Assembly (NCBI GenBank): GCA_002314265.1
Contig: DCEW01000018.1
Span: 24,366 to 75,299 of the forward strand
From: Flavobacteriales bacterium UBA1820
GTDB taxonomy: Bacteria; Bacteroidota; Bacteroidia; Flavobacteriales; UBA1820
Length of the DNA: 50,934 nt
Direction of reading: 5' to 3'
Position numbers and translations under genes: made by a program. A model generated the notes under the pieces. The model saw nothing but the letters and a program-made list of their open reading frames with translations. It did not search any database and had not been told where the DNA came from. Below are positions 8,592-17,323 of the stretch, in pieces. Position 1 is the first letter of the stretch. Each line of letters opens with the position of its first letter.

Positions 8592-9710
8592 TTAAAACGG
8601 GCTTTCGTCCGCTTTTTCGGCGTCTTTCTGGCCCATCATCATCAGGTAGGACTTGAGCATATCGTCGATCCTGCCCGAGAGGATGGCATCGGTGTCCGAG
8701 GTTTCGTACCCGGTGCGCAGGTCCTTGACCAGTTTGTAGGGCTGTAGGACGTAGTTGCGTATCTGCGAACCCCATTCGATCTTCATCTTTCCGGCTTCGA
8801 TCTCCGCGCGTTTGGCCTGGCGTTTTTCCAGTTCGATGCGGTAGAGTTGCGAGCGGAGCAACTGCATCGCTTTTTCCTTGTTCTCCAACTGGGAACGTGT
8901 CTCGGTGTTTTCGATCACGATGCCCGAGGGAGCGTGGTGCAGGCGTACGCCGGTTTCTACCTTGTTGACGTTCTGGCCGCCGGCTCCCGAGGAGCGGAAC
9001 GTATCCCACGTGATGTCCGCCGGGTTGATGTGGATCTCGATGGTGTCGTCCACCAAGGGGTACACGTACACCGAGGCAAACGAGGTGTGCCGCCGTGCCG
9101 CAGCATCGAAAGGCGAGATGCGCACCAGGCGGTGTACGCCGTTTTCGCCCTTGAGGTAACCAAAGGCGTACTCGGCGTCAAATTCCAGGGTAACGGTCTT
9201 GATCCCGGCCACGTCGCCTTCCTGATAGTTGAGCTCGCGGATCTTGGCACCGAAGTTTTCGCCCCACATCAGGTACATGCGCATGAGCATCGATGCCCAG
9301 TCGTTGCTCTCGGTGCCGCCCGCTCCGGCCGTGATCTGCAATACGGCGCTCATGGCATCCTCTTCGCCGGAGAGCATGTTGCGAAATTCGAGGTCTTCCA
9401 GTTTTTTCCGCGCGGTGGAGTAGTGCTCCTCCACTTCCTCTTCGGTGGCGCCTTCCTGTTTGTAAAAATCGTAGATCACTTCCAGGTCGTCCGCCGCCGT
9501 TTTGACCTCGTGGAAGTCGTCCACCCAGCGTTTTTCGCTGCGCAGGTGCTTCATCAGCCGTTCGGCTTCCTTGGCGTCGTTCCAAAACGCGGGATCCTGG
9601 GTTTTTTCTTCGTCGGCCTCGATGCGGGCCAGTTTTTTGTCGATGTCCAAATACCGGCCCAGTGCGGCGGTACGGGTTACGATGTCTTTTACCTGTTCGG
9701 CAGTTACCAT
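8592..9710 (-). CDS. prfB: Peptide chain release factor 2
   Basis: RF2 terminates translation at UAA and UGA codons. The 372-residue protein has the SPF anticodon-like tripeptide in RISPFDAAARRH and the catalytic GGQ in SSGAGGQNVNK. Most bacteria control prfB by a +1 frameshift at an in-frame UGA just after the residues equivalent to RYL. Here the frame is continuous through GRYLDIDKK (codons TAT TTG GAC), so the autoregulatory frameshift is absent. The gene starts 10 nt after the aroQ stop codon and is therefore probably cotranscribed with aroQ. Confidence 0.96.
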   Translation of the reverse strand: MVTAEQVKDIVTRTAALGRYLDIDKKLARIEADEEKTQDPAFWNDAKEAERLMKHLRSEKRWVDDFHEVKTAADDLEVIYDFYKQEGATEEEVEEHYSTARKKLEDLEFRNMLSGEEDAMSAVLQITAGAGGTESNDWASMLMRMYLMWGENFGAKIRELNYQEGDVAGIKTVTLEFDAEYAFGYLKGENGVHRLVRISPFDAAARRHTSFASVYVYPLVDDTIEIHINPADITWDTFRSSGAGGQNVNKVETGVRLHHAPSGIVIENTETRSQLENKEKAMQLLRSQLYRIELEKRQAKRAEIEAGKMKIEWGSQIRNYVLQPYKLVKDLRTGYETSDTDAILSGRIDDMLKSYLMMMGQKDAEKADESPF

Positions 9711-9720
9711 ATATAAAACG

Positions 9721-10329
9721 TCAGTTCTTCTTCTTTTGCAACATTCTCCCGACGGTCTGTACCGTCCAGACCTTTCCCCGGGGAGTTTTTACTTCCATTT
9801 GGTTGAGTTTTTCGGCGATCACCGACAAACGGTCGCCGTTGGCGCGAAGTTCCTCGGCGATCTCGAAGGCCTTTTGCCATTTTTTTCCCAGCGGTTTTTT
9901 CGAAGCGGCCTCGTCGCCCAAAAAGCTCTCGATGGCCAGGTCGTAGCCTTTCAACCCGAATCCGCAGATGCATCCCCGACAGGCCGGGGCGATCATCGAA
10001 CGGTGGCGGTATTCTTCGCGGGCATACACGTTGGAGATATGCAGTTCGACCACCGGAGTGTGGACCGCCCGGATGGCGTCCGCAATGGCGATCGAGGTGT
10101 GGGTGTAGGCACCGGCGTTGAGCACGATGCCGTCGTAGTCGAAGCCCACCTGATGGATCTTCGAGATGATCTCACCTTCCGAATTGCTCTGGAAATACTC
10201 CAGCTCGTGTTTCGCGTAGCGTTTTTGCAATACTTGGAAATACTCGTCGAAGGATCGGTCGCCGTACACCGAGGGTTCTCGCCGTCCCAGCAAGTTGAGA
10301 TTCGGCCCGTTGAGGATCAGTATTTTCAT
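9721..10329 (-). CDS. aroQ: Type II 3-dehydroquinate dehydratase with recombinase-like C-terminal tail
   Basis: This enzyme dehydrates 3-dehydroquinate in the shikimate pathway. Residues 1-138 are a standard type II dehydroquinase: ILNGPNLNLLGRREPSVYG with the catalytic Tyr, NAGAYTHTS, and the ELHISN loop. Family members normally stop near residue 140-150. This protein goes on to 202 with a Lys-rich tail. Its part at 155-197, with SVIAEKLNQMEVKTPRGKVW followed by TVQTVGRML, resembles the DNA-binding recombinase domain (PF07508 style) of large serine recombinases. A TATCTTTG -7 box lies at 10353-10360 on this strand, 23 nt before the start. xerD is divergent. The core call is firm; the tail's origin is inferred. 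Confidence 0.93.
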   Translation of the reverse strand: MKILILNGPNLNLLGRREPSVYGDRSFDEYFQVLQKRYAKHELEYFQSNSEGEIISKIHQVGFDYDGIVLNAGAYTHTSIAIADAIRAVHTPVVELHISNVYAREEYRHRSMIAPACRGCICGFGLKGYDLAIESFLGDEAASKKPLGKKWQKAFEIAEELRANGDRLSVIAEKLNQMEVKTPRGKVWTVQTVGRMLQKKKN

Positions 10330-10405
10330 GATAAAATGCGATTATACATGTGCAAAGATAGCGATCTATTTGCTAATTTTAGCCATTCCAAAGACGATTT
10401 GTACC

Positions 10406-11323
10406 GTGAACCACTGGGAAGAGAGTATCCGGGATTTTTCGCATTACCTGCGCATCGAGCGCGGGTTGAGCCCCCGTACGGCCCAGTCGTATGCCCTCGA
10501 TTTGGAAAAACTCCGGCTTTACGTCCAGCAGCATTGCCCGCAGAACGCTCCCTGGGAACTCACCTTCGAGCTCCTGGAGGGTTTCGTGCGGGAGTGTGCC
10601 CGACAGGGGCTTTCTCCCCGATCCCTTTCGCGTCTGGTATCGGCCGTGCGGGGCTTTTACCGTTTTCTGAACGTGGAGAACTACACGGAGGAAAATCCTG
10701 CGCTGCTGCTCGAAACGCCCCGAACGGGGCGCCGTCTGCCTGACGTACTCACGGTAGAGGAAGTGGATCGGCTCATCGCGGCGATCCGGCTGGACGAGCC
10801 TCAGGGCGAACGCAACCGTACGATGCTCGAACTGATGTACGCCTGCGGATTGCGGGTGTCGGAACTCACCGAGCTGCACCTCTCCGACCTGTTCTTTGCC
10901 GAAGGTTTTATCCGCGTGCGGGGAAAGGGCTCGAAGGAGCGTTTTGTCCCGATAAATGCCCGGGCCATCCGTTTGGTACAAAGCTATATCGACACCGTTC
11001 GCTCGCATCAGGAAGTCTCCTCGCGCTGGGCCGACACCGTATTTCTTTCCCGCCGGGGAACGGGGCTCACCCGGGCGATGGTCTTTACCATCATCCGCCG
11101 CGCGGCCGCCGATGCCGGGATCGAGAAAAAAGTCAGCCCCCACACCTTGCGCCACAGTTTTGCCACGCATTTGCTGGAGGGAGGAGCAGACTTGGCCGAC
11201 ATTCAGGCCATGCTGGGACATGCCTCCATCACCACCACCGAGATATACACCCACATCGATCTCTCCCGTTTGTCGGAGGTCGTGCAACGGTATCATCCCC
11301 GGGCGCAGAATGTTAAAAAATAG
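10406..11323 (+). CDS. xerD: Site-specific tyrosine recombinase XerD
   Basis: XerD acts with XerC at dif to resolve chromosome dimers. With a GTG start at 10406 the protein is 305 residues. The catalytic set falls two residues from the E. coli XerD numbering: Arg150 (ACGLRVSEL), Lys174 region (RGKGSKER), His246 and Arg249 (HTLRHSFATHLLEGG), His272 (GHASITTTE) and Tyr281 (IYTHI). The N-terminal SAM-like domain (FSHYLRIERGLSPRTAQSY) is intact. An ATG-initiated longer form from 10295 would overlap aroQ and add a non-conserved extension, so GTG is preferred. It is divergent from aroQ with a 76-nt gap. A housekeeping XerD is more likely than an integron or phage integrase. Confidence 0.92.
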   Translation: MNHWEESIRDFSHYLRIERGLSPRTAQSYALDLEKLRLYVQQHCPQNAPWELTFELLEGFVRECARQGLSPRSLSRLVSAVRGFYRFLNVENYTEENPALLLETPRTGRRLPDVLTVEEVDRLIAAIRLDEPQGERNRTMLELMYACGLRVSELTELHLSDLFFAEGFIRVRGKGSKERFVPINARAIRLVQSYIDTVRSHQEVSSRWADTVFLSRRGTGLTRAMVFTIIRRAAADAGIEKKVSPHTLRHSFATHLLEGGADLADIQAMLGHASITTTEIYTHIDLSRLSEVVQRYHPRAQNVKK

Positions 11324-11458
11324 TTCCCACGAATTCTTTTGACAAGAAACGCTCGGTGTTCTCTTGCAAACCACCACATACCGATGCGCCGTGTCGGGAT
11401 AAAGCGGACGGGGTTTTTTCGTCAGAAAATCCGGAAAAAAGAATGCTCCCCCGATCGA

Positions 11459-13021
11459 TCAGAGACTTTTCAAGTATTCGATAGCCGCCAAGGCGCAGTT
11501 TTGCCCATCGACCGCCGCCGAGACGATGCCTCCGGCGTAGCCCGCCCCTTCGCCCGAAGGGAACAGACCGGATACCTGTGGGTGCGCGAGGGTCGCCGGG
11601 TCGCGGGGGATGCGCAGGGGAGAGGAAGTGCGCGTTTCCACCCCGATCAGGGTTGCCTCTTCGGTATAGAACCCCCGCATCTTCCGCCCGAACGCCTGCA
11701 AGCCTTCCCGCAGACGGGGAGCGATGAACGGGCCCAACACCTGGTCCAGATCGGCCGGAACGATCCCCGGAAGGTAAGTCGTATCGGGTAGGGAAGACGA
11801 GATGCGCTTCTGGCAGAAGTCCGTCATCCGGGCAGCGGGCGCTGTCTGGGTTTCCCCTCCGGCCTCCCAAGCGCGGCATTCGATGTCCCGGATGAACTGC
11901 AGCAGCCCCATCACTCCGTAGCGTTCGTACTGGGGAGGGAGGTCCTGCGGTTCGAGCGAAACGACAATACCCGAGTTGGCTTTGCGGCCGTTGCGCATGG
12001 ACGGTGACATGCCGTTTACCACCACCTGCCGGGCATCGGTCGCACTGGGCACGATGTAGCCTCCCGGACACATGCAAAAGCTGTAAACGCCCCGCCCGCC
12101 GCTTTGCGCCACCACGCGGTAGGCCGCCGCCGGAAGGTACTGCCCACGACCTTTCGGACCGTACTGGATACGGTCGATAAGGTCCTGAGGATGTTCCAAA
12201 CGCACGCCTACGGCCGTTCCTTTGGCTTGGAGGGCGATCCCCTTGCGGTGCAGCAGTTCGTAGATGTCCCGCGCCGAGTGTCCCGTAGCCAGGATCACGG
12301 CTCGCGCTTCGAAGCGTTCTCCGCCTAGGGTCTCCACTCCGCAGACCCGTCCGTGGCGGATCTGCAGCTCGCTCACCCGGCGTCCGAACAGGTAATCGCC
12401 GCCGCATTGGACGATCTGCCGGCGGATGTTTTCCACCACGGCAGGCAGCTTGTCGGTGCCGATGTGCGGGCGGGCATCGGTGATGATCTCGGGAGATGCT
12501 CCGTGTTGTACCAGACGGGCGAGGATGCCCGAGGTGTCGCCCCGTTTTTTGGAGCGGGTGTACAGTTTCCCGTCCGAGTAGGTCCCGGCGCCCCCTTCGC
12601 CGAAGCAGTAATTGGAATCGGGATCGACGATGTGTTGGGTGCAAAGTGCCTTGATGTCCCGGCGGCGCGCATGCACGTCCTTGCCCCGTTCCAGGACGAT
12701 GGGCCGGTAACCGCATTCGATGGCCTTCAACGCTGCGAACATCCCGGCCGGACCGGAACCCACGATGACGATTTCCTCCGCCCCGCGCACATCGGGATAT
12801 TCTACCGGTGGGGTGTCCTGCGGGAAATCGTTCCCCGAGTACACCGCTACGGCAACTTCGACCATCGGTTCACGGGCACGGGCGTCGATCGAGCGGCGAA
12901 GTACCCGCAGGGCATTGAGCGTACGGGGCGCGATCCGGGCCTTGCGGCAGGCAGCTTCCCGCACCAGGTCGGCATTTGCCGCTTGGGAGGGGGTAAGGCG
13001 CAGTTGTACTTCGAGGGTCAT
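11459..13021 (-). CDS. FAD-dependent dehydrogenase (COG2509-type)
   Basis: This is a 520-residue flavoprotein of uncertain substrate. An N-terminal domain of about 85 residues precedes the dinucleotide-binding motif IVGSGPAGMFAALKA at about residue 87. Further family motifs are NYCFGEGGAGTYSDGKL, VILATGHSARDIYELL, and near the C-terminus LFPSGEGAGYAGGIVSAAVDG, as in the NAD(FAD)-utilizing dehydrogenases of COG2509. The start overlaps the ubiE stop by 4 nt (ATGA), so translation is probably coupled to ubiE. A link to menaquinone metabolism is suggested only by this coupling. Confidence 0.85.
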   Translation of the reverse strand: MTLEVQLRLTPSQAANADLVREAACRKARIAPRTLNALRVLRRSIDARAREPMVEVAVAVYSGNDFPQDTPPVEYPDVRGAEEIVIVGSGPAGMFAALKAIECGYRPIVLERGKDVHARRRDIKALCTQHIVDPDSNYCFGEGGAGTYSDGKLYTRSKKRGDTSGILARLVQHGASPEIITDARPHIGTDKLPAVVENIRRQIVQCGGDYLFGRRVSELQIRHGRVCGVETLGGERFEARAVILATGHSARDIYELLHRKGIALQAKGTAVGVRLEHPQDLIDRIQYGPKGRGQYLPAAAYRVVAQSGGRGVYSFCMCPGGYIVPSATDARQVVVNGMSPSMRNGRKANSGIVVSLEPQDLPPQYERYGVMGLLQFIRDIECRAWEAGGETQTAPAARMTDFCQKRISSSLPDTTYLPGIVPADLDQVLGPFIAPRLREGLQAFGRKMRGFYTEEATLIGVETRTSSPLRIPRDPATLAHPQVSGLFPSGEGAGYAGGIVSAAVDGQNCALAAIEYLKSL

Positions 13022-13764
13022 CGCAGTTCCTGACGGGGTTTGAGGGCCGAATAGATGGTGGCGATCCCGCCGGTGAGCGGGAGAAAGCGCGTGGCCAGAA
13101 ATCCGTCCGCACGCAGAATGTTGGTGAAACTGCGTCCGGCCGGGAAAGCGCGGATAGACTCCGGCAGGTAGGTGTACGCACGGGCGTCGCGGGAGACGAT
13201 CCGTCCGACGGCGGGCAGGATGTAACGGGTGTAAAAGGTGTAAAGTTGTCGGATCGGGAAGCGGGTAGGGTAGGAAAACTCGAGGATCAGCAGCATGCCG
13301 CCCGGTTTGAGCACCCGATGGATTTCGGAGAGGCTTTGGGCCAGATTTTCAAAATTGCGCACCCCGAAGGAAACGGTAGCCAGATCGAACGTGTTGTGTC
13401 CGAACGGCAGACTCTGGCAGTCGGCCCGCTGGAAAAATATCTTCTCTTCGAGGCCTTTTTTCCGGACCTTTTCCCGGCCGAAGTCCATCATTTTTTCCGA
13501 AAGGTCCACGGCATCGATGCGCTGGGGAGCGAGCTTTTCGGCCAGCATGATCGCTTGGTCGCCTGTTCCGGTGGCGATGTCCAGGATCCTGCCTCCGCGC
13601 GCCGGCTGGGCGATTTTTACCAGTTTTTTCCGCCACAGTACGTCGATGCCCCAGGAGAGGAAGTGGTTCAGGAAATCGTAGTGCCCGGAGATACGATCGA
13701 ACATCTCGCGCACCTGCTGGGTCTTGCTGCGGGACGAGCCCGGATCGGGGGTGATGGTGGGCAT
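13018..13764 (-). CDS. ubiE: Demethylmenaquinone methyltransferase
   Basis: The enzyme methylates demethylmenaquinone with S-adenosylmethionine in the last step of menaquinone synthesis (UbiE, also called MenG). The 248-residue protein shows the family pattern: VREMFDRISGHYDFLNHFLS, the SAM motif ILDIATGTGDQAI, and VSFGVRNFENLAQSLSE. An N-terminal MPTITPDPGSS extension is short. A TACCTTTG -7 box lies at 13796-13803 on this strand, overlapped by a GTACCT-GCAA-AGGTAC inverted repeat. The FAD dehydrogenase is translationally coupled downstream. menC of the same pathway lies separately at 45351. Confidence 0.95.
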   Translation of the reverse strand: MPTITPDPGSSRSKTQQVREMFDRISGHYDFLNHFLSWGIDVLWRKKLVKIAQPARGGRILDIATGTGDQAIMLAEKLAPQRIDAVDLSEKMMDFGREKVRKKGLEEKIFFQRADCQSLPFGHNTFDLATVSFGVRNFENLAQSLSEIHRVLKPGGMLLILEFSYPTRFPIRQLYTFYTRYILPAVGRIVSRDARAYTYLPESIRAFPAGRSFTNILRADGFLATRFLPLTGGIATIYSALKPRQELR

Positions 13765-14064
13765 GGGAAAATGCGTTTTTCGGGTTTCGTACCTGCAAAG
13801 GTACGCATTCCCGGTGTACTTGCAGCGATGCAGGGAGTTGGGAACGTATTTTTTCTTGCTTCGGATGTGCTTCAGCGAAATATTCCGGTATTTTTTGATC
13901 GGAGGAGCGCAGAAATTTCGACAAGGAGCGATGAAGATCCTTGTAAAATGACTACCTTGGTCTGGCGTAAAAGCGCAGAAAACAAGAGGCGACGAGTCTC
14001 CTCTTCGCAGCCGGTAAATCCGTATTTCGCATCATACAATCCTAACATTTAACACGTATTACCC
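13765..14064. other. Divergent intergenic region
   Basis: These 300 nt hold no gene. The ubiE side has the TACCTTTG box and its overlapping inverted repeat at 13789-13804. The side facing the small membrane protein gene has no good match to the promoter consensus; TACCTTGG at about 13953 is the nearest. Confidence 0.6.
13789..13804. promoter_or_regulatory. Inverted repeat overlapping the ubiE -7 box
   Basis: GTACCT and AGGTAC are perfect 6-bp arms around GCAA and contain the minus-strand TACCTTTG box. It may be an operator or simply a chance extension of the -7 box. Confidence 0.4.
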
Positions 14065-14355
14065 ATGGAAGAAATGTACCAAAATCCTGCCGGGCCGGTG
14101 TTCGACCCCCGGGAAAAAGACCGTCAGGTGATGTCCGTATCCGATTGGTTCGTCACACAACTGTTGATGATCATTCCGCTTGTCAATCTGATCCTGCTGA
14201 TCGTATGGGCGGTGAGCAGCACCGGCAACCGCAACCGTGCCAACTGGGCAAAGGCTTCGTTGATCTGGGTGGCGATCGGTATCGTGCTGTACATCCTGAT
14301 TTTTGTCATTATTTTTGCCACAGCTTCGTCCATGCCGGATCTTTCCGACTGGTGA
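14065..14355 (+). CDS. Small two-helix membrane protein
   Basis: This is a 96-residue protein of unknown function. A hydrophilic N-terminus of about 25 residues is followed by two hydrophobic helices (LLMIIPLVNLILLIVWAV and ASLIWVAIGIVLYILIFVII) with a basic loop NRNRANWAK between them. Similar short proteins with the pattern I-P-L-V-N-x-I/L-x-L and N-W-A-K-A-S-L-I-W are common in Bacteroidota and Clostridia, with no known role. A clear terminator follows, so it is a single-gene unit. Confidence 0.75.
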   Translation: MEEMYQNPAGPVFDPREKDRQVMSVSDWFVTQLLMIIPLVNLILLIVWAVSSTGNRNRANWAKASLIWVAIGIVLYILIFVIIFATASSMPDLSDW

Positions 14356-14413
14356 GGCTTTCGGGGAAGGTAGCCGGGCAAGGGCAGGCCGAACCTCAGA
14401 AAAACTGCTTTTT

Positions 14414-14446
14414 CCGCCGGGATGTTCACATCCGGCGGTTTTTTTG
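14414..14446 (+). terminator. Rho-independent terminator after the small membrane protein gene
   Basis: CCGCCGGGATGT and ACATCCGGCGG form a stem with one bulged G around a TC loop, followed by a run of T. Confidence 0.88.
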
Positions 14447-14532
14447 TGTGTTTTCCCCATAAGGCCGTCGGCGGGTGGGGAAAAATCACTACCTTTGAAA
14501 GTCGAAACGAAACATCGGACATCGATAAGCCT

Positions 14533-15105
14533 ATGGATACATTTCCGACAGAGCAAAGCAACACATCGAAGCAATTCGACGCCGTGCTCCAGCGGTGCCA
14601 TGCTCTTTTTTCCAAAAAACTGGCCGATTACGGCCCGGCATGGCGTATCTTGCGGCTTCCTTCGCTCACCGATCAGATCTTCATCAAGGCGCAGCGCATC
14701 CGCTCCCTCCAGCAGTCCGGGCACCGCATGGTGGACGACGAAGGAGAGGCCGACGGATTTGTCGCCATTGTCAATTACTGCATCATCGCCCTGATCCAGG
14801 CGGAAAAAGGGGTAGCCGACCGCCCCGACCTCTCGTGCGAAGAAGTGGAGGTACTCTACGACCGGTTCGCCGGCGAAGCCAAAAGCCTGATGGAGCGAAA
14901 GAATCACGACTACGGCGAAGCCTGGCGCTCGATGCGTATCTCCTCGCTGTGCGACATGGTCCTGCAAAAGATCCTGCGGGTCAAACAGATCGAGGACAAC
15001 GGCGGACGCACCTGCGTGTCGGAAGGCGTGGAGGCCAATTACTACGACATGCTCAACTATTCGGTATTTGCTCTGATAAAACTCGCGGAAAACCATGCGT
15101 GGTAA
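14533..15105 (+). CDS. DUF1599 protein with duplicated domain
   Basis: This is a 190-residue cytoplasmic protein of a Bacteroidota family with unknown function. The DUF1599 unit occurs twice: DYGPAWRILRLPSLTDQIFI at about residues 33-52 and DYGEAWRSMRISSLCDMVLQ at about residues 132-151. Each copy is preceded by a KKLA/ERKNH element and followed by a K-x-x-R-x-x-x-x-Q segment. The start at 14533 follows a TACCTTTG -7 box at 14490-14497, so the 37-codon longer form cannot be transcribed from it. The BT_3928-like gene overlaps its 3' end by 11 nt. The same gene order (DUF1599, DoxX-like, tpiA) is, to my knowledge, common in Bacteroides. Confidence 0.85.
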   Translation: MDTFPTEQSNTSKQFDAVLQRCHALFSKKLADYGPAWRILRLPSLTDQIFIKAQRIRSLQQSGHRMVDDEGEADGFVAIVNYCIIALIQAEKGVADRPDLSCEEVEVLYDRFAGEAKSLMERKNHDYGEAWRSMRISSLCDMVLQKILRVKQIEDNGGRTCVSEGVEANYYDMLNYSVFALIKLAENHAW

Positions 15106-16222
15106 ACCTCAAGCGGAAGAAGACGAACGGCTGCTCCGGGTGCGCAAGAAGACGGCAACGACCGTCATCCGCGTCGTGCTGGGGGTGGTGTTCGTGTTTT
15201 CGGCCTTGGTCAAACTCAACGACCCGCTCGGCCTGACCTTCAAGATCGAAGAATACCTCTCCGCTTTCGGACTCGGCATCGAACTTCCTCATTTTCTGGT
15301 GGTGGATGCCGCCGGGACGCTCATTACCCTCGAACTGATCCTGGGAGCCGTGTTGCTGATGGGACGCTTCAAGGTATTCGCCCTGTGGACACTTCTGGCA
15401 CTCAATGGAGTGTTTACCGCTGTAACTTTTTTCTCGGCCGTTACGGGTGCGGTGCCGGATTGCGGCTGCTTCGGCGATGCGATCCATCTGTCGCCTTGGG
15501 CGTCTTTTGCCAAGAACATCGTTATCCTGGCACTGGTGGTGCAACTGATCGTATGGCAGCGCTTTATCAAGCCGGCTTTGGGCTTCCGCACCTCGATGAG
15601 CATCGTCACCTTGCTTTTCGCCTTTTCGATAGGGATCATCTACTACGTGCTGCGGTACGAACCGCTGGTGGACCTGCGTCCCTATGCCGTGGGAACGGAC
15701 ATTCCCCGGGCGATGGAACTCCCGCAGGGGGAGGATGCGCCGATATTCGAAAACGTATGGACCTACCGGGTGGACGGACGTGAAAAGCGTTTTTCCGACC
15801 AGCAGGAGCCGTGGAATATACCCGGAGCGGAATTCGTCTCGCGCGATACGCGCCTGGTGAGCGGAAAACTGCCTTCCATCACCGGTTTTTCGGCAACGGA
15901 TCGCGACGGAATCGACCGGACGGACAGTCTGCTGGCCTTGGAACACGTGTATCTGGTTACCTGCTTCGACATGGAGGCCTCCCATCCGGAAGGTTGGGAA
16001 GCGGTGCTGCGTTACCTGGCCCATCAAGATACGCCTGTCGTCGTGCTGGCCAATACCGACCAAGGCGAAGCGGTCGAACGGCTCGCCATCCCTTTCCCCA
16101 TCTATTTCACCGATCCGGTAACCTTGAAAACCATCCTGCGGTCCAATCCGGGCGTGGTGGAACTCAAACGGGGAGTGGTGGTGTCCAAACGGAGTTGTTT
16201 CGAATTGAAAAATGAAGATTGA
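15095..16222 (+). CDS. BT_3928-family DoxX/MauE-like membrane protein
   Basis: This is a 375-residue membrane protein. Its N-terminal half is a four-helix DoxX/MauE-type module (VIRVVLGVVFVFSALVKLNDP, then VPDCGCFGDAIHLSPW with a conserved cysteine pair). One further helix (TLLFAFSIGIIYYVL) leads to a periplasmic C-terminal domain of about 190 residues. The CGCFGD motif is shared with methylamine-utilization MauE-like and redox-linked DoxX proteins, so a thiol/redox role in the envelope is plausible, though unproven. The gene overlaps the DUF1599 gene by 11 nt and is followed by a permease gene 24 nt later. Confidence 0.82.
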   Translation: MRGKPQAEEDERLLRVRKKTATTVIRVVLGVVFVFSALVKLNDPLGLTFKIEEYLSAFGLGIELPHFLVVDAAGTLITLELILGAVLLMGRFKVFALWTLLALNGVFTAVTFFSAVTGAVPDCGCFGDAIHLSPWASFAKNIVILALVVQLIVWQRFIKPALGFRTSMSIVTLLFAFSIGIIYYVLRYEPLVDLRPYAVGTDIPRAMELPQGEDAPIFENVWTYRVDGREKRFSDQQEPWNIPGAEFVSRDTRLVSGKLPSITGFSATDRDGIDRTDSLLALEHVYLVTCFDMEASHPEGWEAVLRYLAHQDTPVVVLANTDQGEAVERLAIPFPIYFTDPVTLKTILRSNPGVVELKRGVVVSKRSCFELKNED

Positions 16223-16246
16223 GTTGGAAAATACGCGGAAGGAAGC

Positions 16247-17323
16247 ATGTTCAAACTTGTACTGAAGAAAATATTGCAGGCCTTGGTGACGCTGTGGGGA
16301 TTGGCCACCATTGTCTTTATCCTGTTCCAGGCCATCCCGTCCGATCCGGCCCGCATGATGCTGGACCAGCGCGAAGACGAAGAGCAGTTGAAGGCCATCC
16401 GCGCCCGCTACGGATTTGACAAGCCGCTGCCGGTGCAGTACCTCTACTACATCAACGACCTTTCGCCCCTGTCGATCAACAGCAACACCCCGGGCGACTA
16501 TACTTACCCCGCAGACAAGTATTCCTACATCCGACTGTTGCCGCTGGGCAAGTACAGCCTGATCCTCAAGTTCCCTTACCTGCGCCAGTCTTACCAGCGC
16601 GACGGCCTGAACGTGAGCAGTATCATCGGACAAACGCTCCCCAATACCGTAGTACTGGCCGTAGTGGCCATGACCTTGGCCATGATCATCGGCATTTTTA
16701 TCGGCATCCTGGCCGCTTTGTGGCGCGATTCGGTGTTCGACCGGGCCGTCTCGGTACTGGGAAGCATCGGGATGAGTGTCCCCTCGTTCTTTGCCGCCAT
16801 CATCGTGGCGTGGGTGTTCGGTTATCTGTTGCACGACTATACCGGGCTTTCGATGACCGGCAACCTGTACACGATCGACAACCTGGGCCGGGGGGAATAC
16901 CTGACCATCGTTGCCATCATCCTGCCCGCCATCACGCTCGGTATGCGGCCTTTGGCGGTGGTCATCCAGTTGATGCGCGGATCGCTGCTCGACGTGATGA
17001 GCCAGGACTACATCCGTACCGCCCGGGCCAAAGGCTTGAGCACGTATGCCGTCATCCTCAAGCACGCCCTGCGCAACGCCCTCAACCCGGTGATTACCGC
17101 TGCCTCGGGCTGGTTTGCCGGCATGTTGGCCGGAGCGGTGTTCATCGAGTACATCTTCGCCTGGAACGGATTGGGCAAGGCGATCGTCGATGCGCTCAAT
17201 TCCATGGACCTGCCGGTGGTGATGGGTTCGGTGCTGGTGATCGCCAGCATCTTTATCCTGATCAACATCTTCGTCGATGTGATCTACGCTTGGCTCGATC
17301 CCCGCATCCGTACCGCCAAATAA
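16247..17323 (+). CDS. DppB-like ABC transporter permease
   Basis: This is a 358-residue inner-membrane permease of the peptide/nickel (DppB/OppB) type. The N-terminus LKKILQALVTLWGLATIVFI and IPSDPARMMLDQ are typical. A long hydrophilic region follows at about residues 45-125, then the permease core with the ATPase-contacting EAA loop QDYIRTARAKGLSTYAVILK and ALRNALNPVIT. No partner DppC permease, ATPase or binding protein lies in this window. It sits between the DoxX-like gene and tpiA and is probably cotranscribed with the former. The substrate is unknown. Confidence 0.87.
   Translation: MFKLVLKKILQALVTLWGLATIVFILFQAIPSDPARMMLDQREDEEQLKAIRARYGFDKPLPVQYLYYINDLSPLSINSNTPGDYTYPADKYSYIRLLPLGKYSLILKFPYLRQSYQRDGLNVSSIIGQTLPNTVVLAVVAMTLAMIIGIFIGILAALWRDSVFDRAVSVLGSIGMSVPSFFAAIIVAWVFGYLLHDYTGLSMTGNLYTIDNLGRGEYLTIVAIILPAITLGMRPLAVVIQLMRGSLLDVMSQDYIRTARAKGLSTYAVILKHALRNALNPVITAASGWFAGMLAGAVFIEYIFAWNGLGKAIVDALNSMDLPVVMGSVLVIASIFILINIFVDVIYAWLDPRIRTAK

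Noticed and set aside
10295..10405. An ATG-initiated N-terminal extension of xerD
   Set aside because: It overlaps the start of aroQ, encodes no conserved residues, and the GTG start reproduces the E. coli XerD numbering within two residues.
10406..11323. xerD as the integrase of a mobile element
   Set aside because: It has the length and residue spacing of housekeeping XerD, and no att-like repeats, relaxase or phage genes lie nearby.
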